NCBI GenBank assembly: GCA_031261015.1
Contig: JAISKG010000247.1
Span: 1-9,675 of the forward strand
Direction of reading: 5' to 3'
Source of the DNA: Dysgonamonadaceae bacterium
GTDB lineage: Bacteria > Bacteroidota > Bacteroidia > Bacteroidales > Azobacteroidaceae
Length of the DNA stretch: 9,675 nucleotides
In this document: piece after piece, positions 6,641-9,675 of the stretch
Layout: each line of letters starts with the position of its first letter
How positions within the stretch are numbered: the first letter of the stretch is position 1
Position numbers and translations under genes: made by a program
Notes under the pieces: generated by a model
Seen by the model: only the letters and a program-made list of their open reading frames with translations
Told to the model about the DNA's origin: nothing
The model's database searches: none

Positions 6641-7489
6641 TTAATTGTTGTAGAAGGTGATTTGTCTGTTGTTCAAGGCTTTATTGTACAAATCCTCTTC
6701 CACTTGCTTTAAAAAATCTATTTTTCGTTGATTGATCAGTATTTCCTTGATAACGGGCTTGGCATATTCGAAAGGCGCATTTTCGCCCGGCGGTAAGTAA
6801 GCGGTTACATGCAAGAAATAATAATAGTTATCATCTTGTTTTTCAATGTCTTTTGCTTGTTTCAAATCGTCATAATCCAAACGGTAACTGCCGGGCAGGT
6901 TTTCCATCATATTGTCCAATTTTACCCATTGGTCGAGAAAGGAGCCGTAATTGGCTCCATTCTTTACGCAATAGTTTTCAATATTGGTGATATTTTTATC
7001 GTTCGGCGCTTTGTACCAAAGTCTTACCTTGTCGATTTGCGGCGCATTGACCGGCACTTTTAAGAAAAGCCCTTTGAACAGCGGGACATCCGTTTTGAAT
7101 TTGTCGCGATTTTCTTCGTAATAATTCCGTAACAAGTTATCATCTATGCTTTTGGATAATTTTTCGTTCACCAATTGTTCTTCATATTGATAAATAGTGA
7201 GCGATTTACGGTAATCAGCTACCAAGTTCTCAATCATAGGCGCATTGACACGATTTTTGGAAGCGATAGCGTATTTTAGATTATCATTGATCCACGAGCG
7301 GATATAATATTCCGCAGCCATCGTACTGTCTTCTGCTGTAAGTCCTGGAGGGATTTTTTCGTCCAATTTCTCTTTAGTCAATACCTGATCGTTGACTTTG
7401 ACAATGGCGTCTAAACCCGTACCGCCCGAATGTTTGGAACAAGAGGCAACCAGCAAAGCAACCAAAGTCAACGGCAGGATTTTCCTCAT
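6641..7489 (-). CDS. SurA/PpiC-related lipoprotein lacking a recognisable parvulin domain
   Basis: A 282-residue lipoprotein: the signal peptide MRKILPLTLVALLVAS ends in the lipobox LVASC, with Cys17 as the lipidated residue. The next part (about 27-125) resembles the N-terminal helical region of SurA-type proteins (AIVKVNDQVLTKEKLDEKI followed by a helical stretch). At 137-147 the stretch LFKGLFLKVPV sits where a parvulin domain would open, but the hallmark HIL, RGG and YGYHI motifs are absent. The end (223-280, with YYYFLHV, APFEYAKPVIKEIL and a long helix) looks like the C-terminal part of a SurA-type protein. It is flanked by two parvulin-bearing proteins, 2 nt after one and 13 nt before the other, so it is probably a chaperone subunit or holdase anchored in the outer or inner membrane. 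Function is inferred from position and outline similarity; no specific substrate can be given. Confidence 0.75.
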   Translation of the reverse strand: MRKILPLTLVALLVASCSKHSGGTGLDAIVKVNDQVLTKEKLDEKIPPGLTAEDSTMAAEYYIRSWINDNLKYAIASKNRVNAPMIENLVADYRKSLTIYQYEEQLVNEKLSKSIDDNLLRNYYEENRDKFKTDVPLFKGLFLKVPVNAPQIDKVRLWYKAPNDKNITNIENYCVKNGANYGSFLDQWVKLDNMMENLPGSYRLDYDDLKQAKDIEKQDDNYYYFLHVTAYLPPGENAPFEYAKPVIKEILINQRKIDFLKQVEEDLYNKALNNRQITFYNN

Positions 7490-7491
7490 AC

Positions 7492-9453
7492 TTATTTTAC
7501 TGTGTTGAGTACTTCTTGATACAAAACGACCGGATATTTTTTATTCAATTGATCCAACCATTCTTTTTCCAGGTAATCTTGATAATCGGTAATCACCAAT
7601 CCTCTTACATCCGTGTAATTTTCAGGGGTTTGCAATAATTTACCGATAACGAAGAAACTGCCGTAATTGTCAGGCAATTTAGCTTTTCCCGCATGGAAAA
7701 CCGTTTCATCAACAAAAGCATTTTCTCCTTGTGTATAAAGGCCTTTTTCCAATTTAAAGAGAGAAGCGCCGTCGTTTTTATACGAATCCAACAAATATTG
7801 TGCGGCAGCATCAGCATCCATTTTTGCAATCGCTTTTTGGAGTTGCTTTTGCGTTTTCGCATCTTTCGTCAACACGACATAGCCTTTGTAATGAGGCTGA
7901 TCCCATGTATATTTCGAAGCGTTGTTTTGGAAGAAATGTTGCAAGCCTTCAGTATCGGTAGATGATTTTTCCCAGACTTCGCGGTTGCAAACTTCAAACA
8001 ATAAAATGCCATCGTGATATTCTTGCATCAGGTTTTTAAATTCCGGATATTTTTGTTCCAATAAATGGTCTTCAGCTTGCTGGAGCTGAGTGTATTCGTA
8101 TTCAGCTAATTTTTCTTGCAAAACTTCGGTCGAAAGCGAAGCGGAAGAACGCGGAACCAGACGCATGTATTCGACAAAATCAGCTACGGTATAAGATTGA
8201 TTTGCAGCCGAAAACAACACATTTTGATCATTTTTGAAGCGGTCTATGAACAAGCTGTCGGAAGGATAAACAGTTTGTGCAGCGGTTAGCAATGGTTGGA
8301 AATTCGCTTTATTAAAAGTGTAACCATCTTCTTTTTTCATCTTGTTGATAGTCGGCTGATACAAGGCGATCGCATTTCCGGTTCGTTCCATTTTGGTTTG
8401 CAAATCGGCTTTGCGATCTTCAAACGAAGGCGCCGAGCGTTTGCCTAACAACTTGATAATGTGGATCCCAAATTGCGTTTGCACCGGCTCGGAAATTTCG
8501 CCGACTTCTTTCAAAGCAAATGCTGCATCGTTGAACGCCGGCACCATCATGCCCGGACCAAACCACGACAAATCGCCGCCGCGGTTAGCTGACCCCGGAT
8601 CTTCGGAATATTGTTGAGCCAGCGTTTCAAAAGGAACGCCTGCTTGCAATTTCATCATGACGGTATCGAGTTTATTGATGGCCGTGACATAAGTCAGTGA
8701 ATCGGCTCCTTGCGGAAGTGAGATCAAAATATGCGCCGCGTGGATTTCGCCCGGATCGGCTTTTTTTGCGTGAACGTTGATCAAATGATAACCGTAATTC
8801 ATGCGGATCGGTTTGCTGATTCCTCCCACCGGCGTACTATAAATGCCTTTAGCTAAGGAAGGTAAAATGCGTGTGCCGGAAGTCCAGCCCAAATATCCGG
8901 GACGGTCGGCGCTTTTGGAACGCTCGTCATCCGAATATTGTTTCACTAAATCTTCAAATAGAACGCCTTTCGCAAATTTATTGCGGATTTCAGTCGCTTT
9001 TTTATAAACGGCTAACGTATCTGCCGGGAAAAGTTTCATGTCGCGATTTTGATAATCGGGGAAGAAAAGAACGATGTGACTCACTTCCAGCCAAGTCGTA
9101 TCTCGCTTATACTCATCCAGTAACATTTTTTGATCGACTTCCGTCGCCGACAAATAAGGCTTTGCCAACTGCGTGCGGTATTCGTCCAGTTCTTTACGGA
9201 AGGCAGCTGTGGTATCCAAACCTTGCGTTTCGGCTTCGGCCACTTTCAACTTGAAATTCTTGAAAAGATCGACATATTCATTGAACGTTTTTTTGTCGAT
9301 AGCATTTTCGTTGTTGTTTTTGTTATAAATATATTCAAACTCCGATTTCTTAATGTTTTTACCATTAATAGTCATAATTACGGGGTCATTGTCTTGGGCT
9401 GTAATAGCCAATGAGGCAACAAGCAAGACTAAAGGAAGGAAATACTTTTTCAT
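7492..9453 (-). CDS. Periplasmic peptidyl-prolyl isomerase with two parvulin domains (PpiC/SurA type)
   Basis: A 653-residue secreted isomerase-chaperone that would act on outer-membrane or exported proteins. The signal peptide (MKKYFLPLVLLVASLAITA) is cleaved near residue 19, before QDND. An N-terminal region (24-115) holds the PpiC/SurA-like opening PVIMTINGKNIKKSEFEYIY. Two complete parvulin domains follow: one at about 121-230 (SHIVLF, then PGYLGW and NYGYHLINV) and one at about 236-337 (AAHILIS, RGGDLSWFGPGMMVPAF, FGIHIIKL). Both keep the opening His and the closing (Y/I)H(L/I)I motif, unlike the SurA-like protein downstream, so this is the likeliest active isomerase of the cluster. A C-terminal part of about 310 residues is mostly helical and resembles no named domain by eye. 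The gene is first in the four-gene cluster, 82 bp after guaB; the following start lies 2 nt beyond its stop. Confidence 0.9.
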   Translation of the reverse strand: MKKYFLPLVLLVASLAITAQDNDPVIMTINGKNIKKSEFEYIYNKNNNENAIDKKTFNEYVDLFKNFKLKVAEAETQGLDTTAAFRKELDEYRTQLAKPYLSATEVDQKMLLDEYKRDTTWLEVSHIVLFFPDYQNRDMKLFPADTLAVYKKATEIRNKFAKGVLFEDLVKQYSDDERSKSADRPGYLGWTSGTRILPSLAKGIYSTPVGGISKPIRMNYGYHLINVHAKKADPGEIHAAHILISLPQGADSLTYVTAINKLDTVMMKLQAGVPFETLAQQYSEDPGSANRGGDLSWFGPGMMVPAFNDAAFALKEVGEISEPVQTQFGIHIIKLLGKRSAPSFEDRKADLQTKMERTGNAIALYQPTINKMKKEDGYTFNKANFQPLLTAAQTVYPSDSLFIDRFKNDQNVLFSAANQSYTVADFVEYMRLVPRSSASLSTEVLQEKLAEYEYTQLQQAEDHLLEQKYPEFKNLMQEYHDGILLFEVCNREVWEKSSTDTEGLQHFFQNNASKYTWDQPHYKGYVVLTKDAKTQKQLQKAIAKMDADAAAQYLLDSYKNDGASLFKLEKGLYTQGENAFVDETVFHAGKAKLPDNYGSFFVIGKLLQTPENYTDVRGLVITDYQDYLEKEWLDQLNKKYPVVLYQEVLNTVK

Positions 9454-9502
9454 ACGATTCTATACTGATTTTTTAACAACTTTATTTCTTGATTAATTTT
9501 CA

Positions 9503-9519
9503 ATTCTCAAACGGAGAAT
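9503..9519 (-). other. Weak hairpin between guaB and the envelope operon
   Basis: Within the 82-bp gap (9454-9535) ATTCTC (9503-9508) and GAGAAT (9514-9519) form a 6-bp stem with a 5-nt loop. On the minus strand it is followed by TGAAAATT, with no T run, so it is at best a poor terminator for guaB. No clear TTTG-N19-21-TAnnTTTG promoter is seen in the gap; the nearest match, TAAAGTTG, has one mismatch and too long a spacer. Read-through from guaB into the cluster is therefore possible. Confidence 0.3.
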
Positions 9520-9535
9520 GTGTGGAATTATTGTG

Positions 9536-9675
<140 letters not shown>

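Noticed and set aside
9454..9535. Promoter for the envelope operon
   Set aside because: The best match (TAAAGTTG with a TTTG 23 bp upstream) has one mismatch and an over-long spacer; not convincing.

Overview
The window looks like a chromosomal segment of a Bacteroidales-type bacterium (phylum Bacteroidota). The reasons are: promoters of the TTTG-N19-TAnnTTTG form used by this phylum's primary sigma factor; starts preceded by A-rich sequence rather than a clear Shine-Dalgarno; signal peptides ending in QA-Q; and an OstA-like/parvulin gene cluster next to guaB. Genus cannot be fixed from the sequence alone.

Layout. (1) 1-115, minus: the first 38 codons of an exported protein running off the left edge. 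(2) 116-836: a long, mostly non-coding region, and the most unusual part. It holds an 11-bp inverted repeat, a palindrome-dense element (227-452) with a 28-bp perfect palindrome, a minus-strand intrinsic terminator (495-531), an alternating CG tract (564-581), a (TC)17 microsatellite (619-653) lying inside a possible 42-codon minus-strand ORF, and two back-to-back promoters sharing a palindromic centre (765-818). (3) 837-3671, plus: uvrA. (4) 3672-9453, minus: a tight four-gene cluster, transcribed right to left: a 653-aa double-parvulin periplasmic isomerase, a 282-aa SurA-like lipoprotein without a recognisable parvulin domain, a 458-aa SurA-like chaperone/isomerase, and a 528-aa OstA-like protein. 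(5) 9536-9675, minus: the C-terminal 45 codons of guaB (IMP dehydrogenase).

How the genes work together. uvrA stands alone as the damage-recognition ATPase of nucleotide excision repair. The minus-strand cluster is an envelope-biogenesis unit: three related SurA/PpiD-type factors that would fold or escort outer-membrane proteins through the periplasm, followed by an OstA-like protein probably linked to lipopolysaccharide transport. Gaps of 2 and 13 nt and an 8-nt overlap indicate co-transcription and probable translational coupling. uvrA and the OstA-like gene converge with directly abutting stop codons.

The best candidate for something undescribed is the short leftward unit opposite uvrA: a near-consensus promoter, a 42-codon ORF whose frame depends on a 17-unit dinucleotide repeat, and an intrinsic terminator, together spanning about 300 bp. 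It could be a phase-variable peptide, a small RNA, or a decayed remnant; the sequence alone does not decide.
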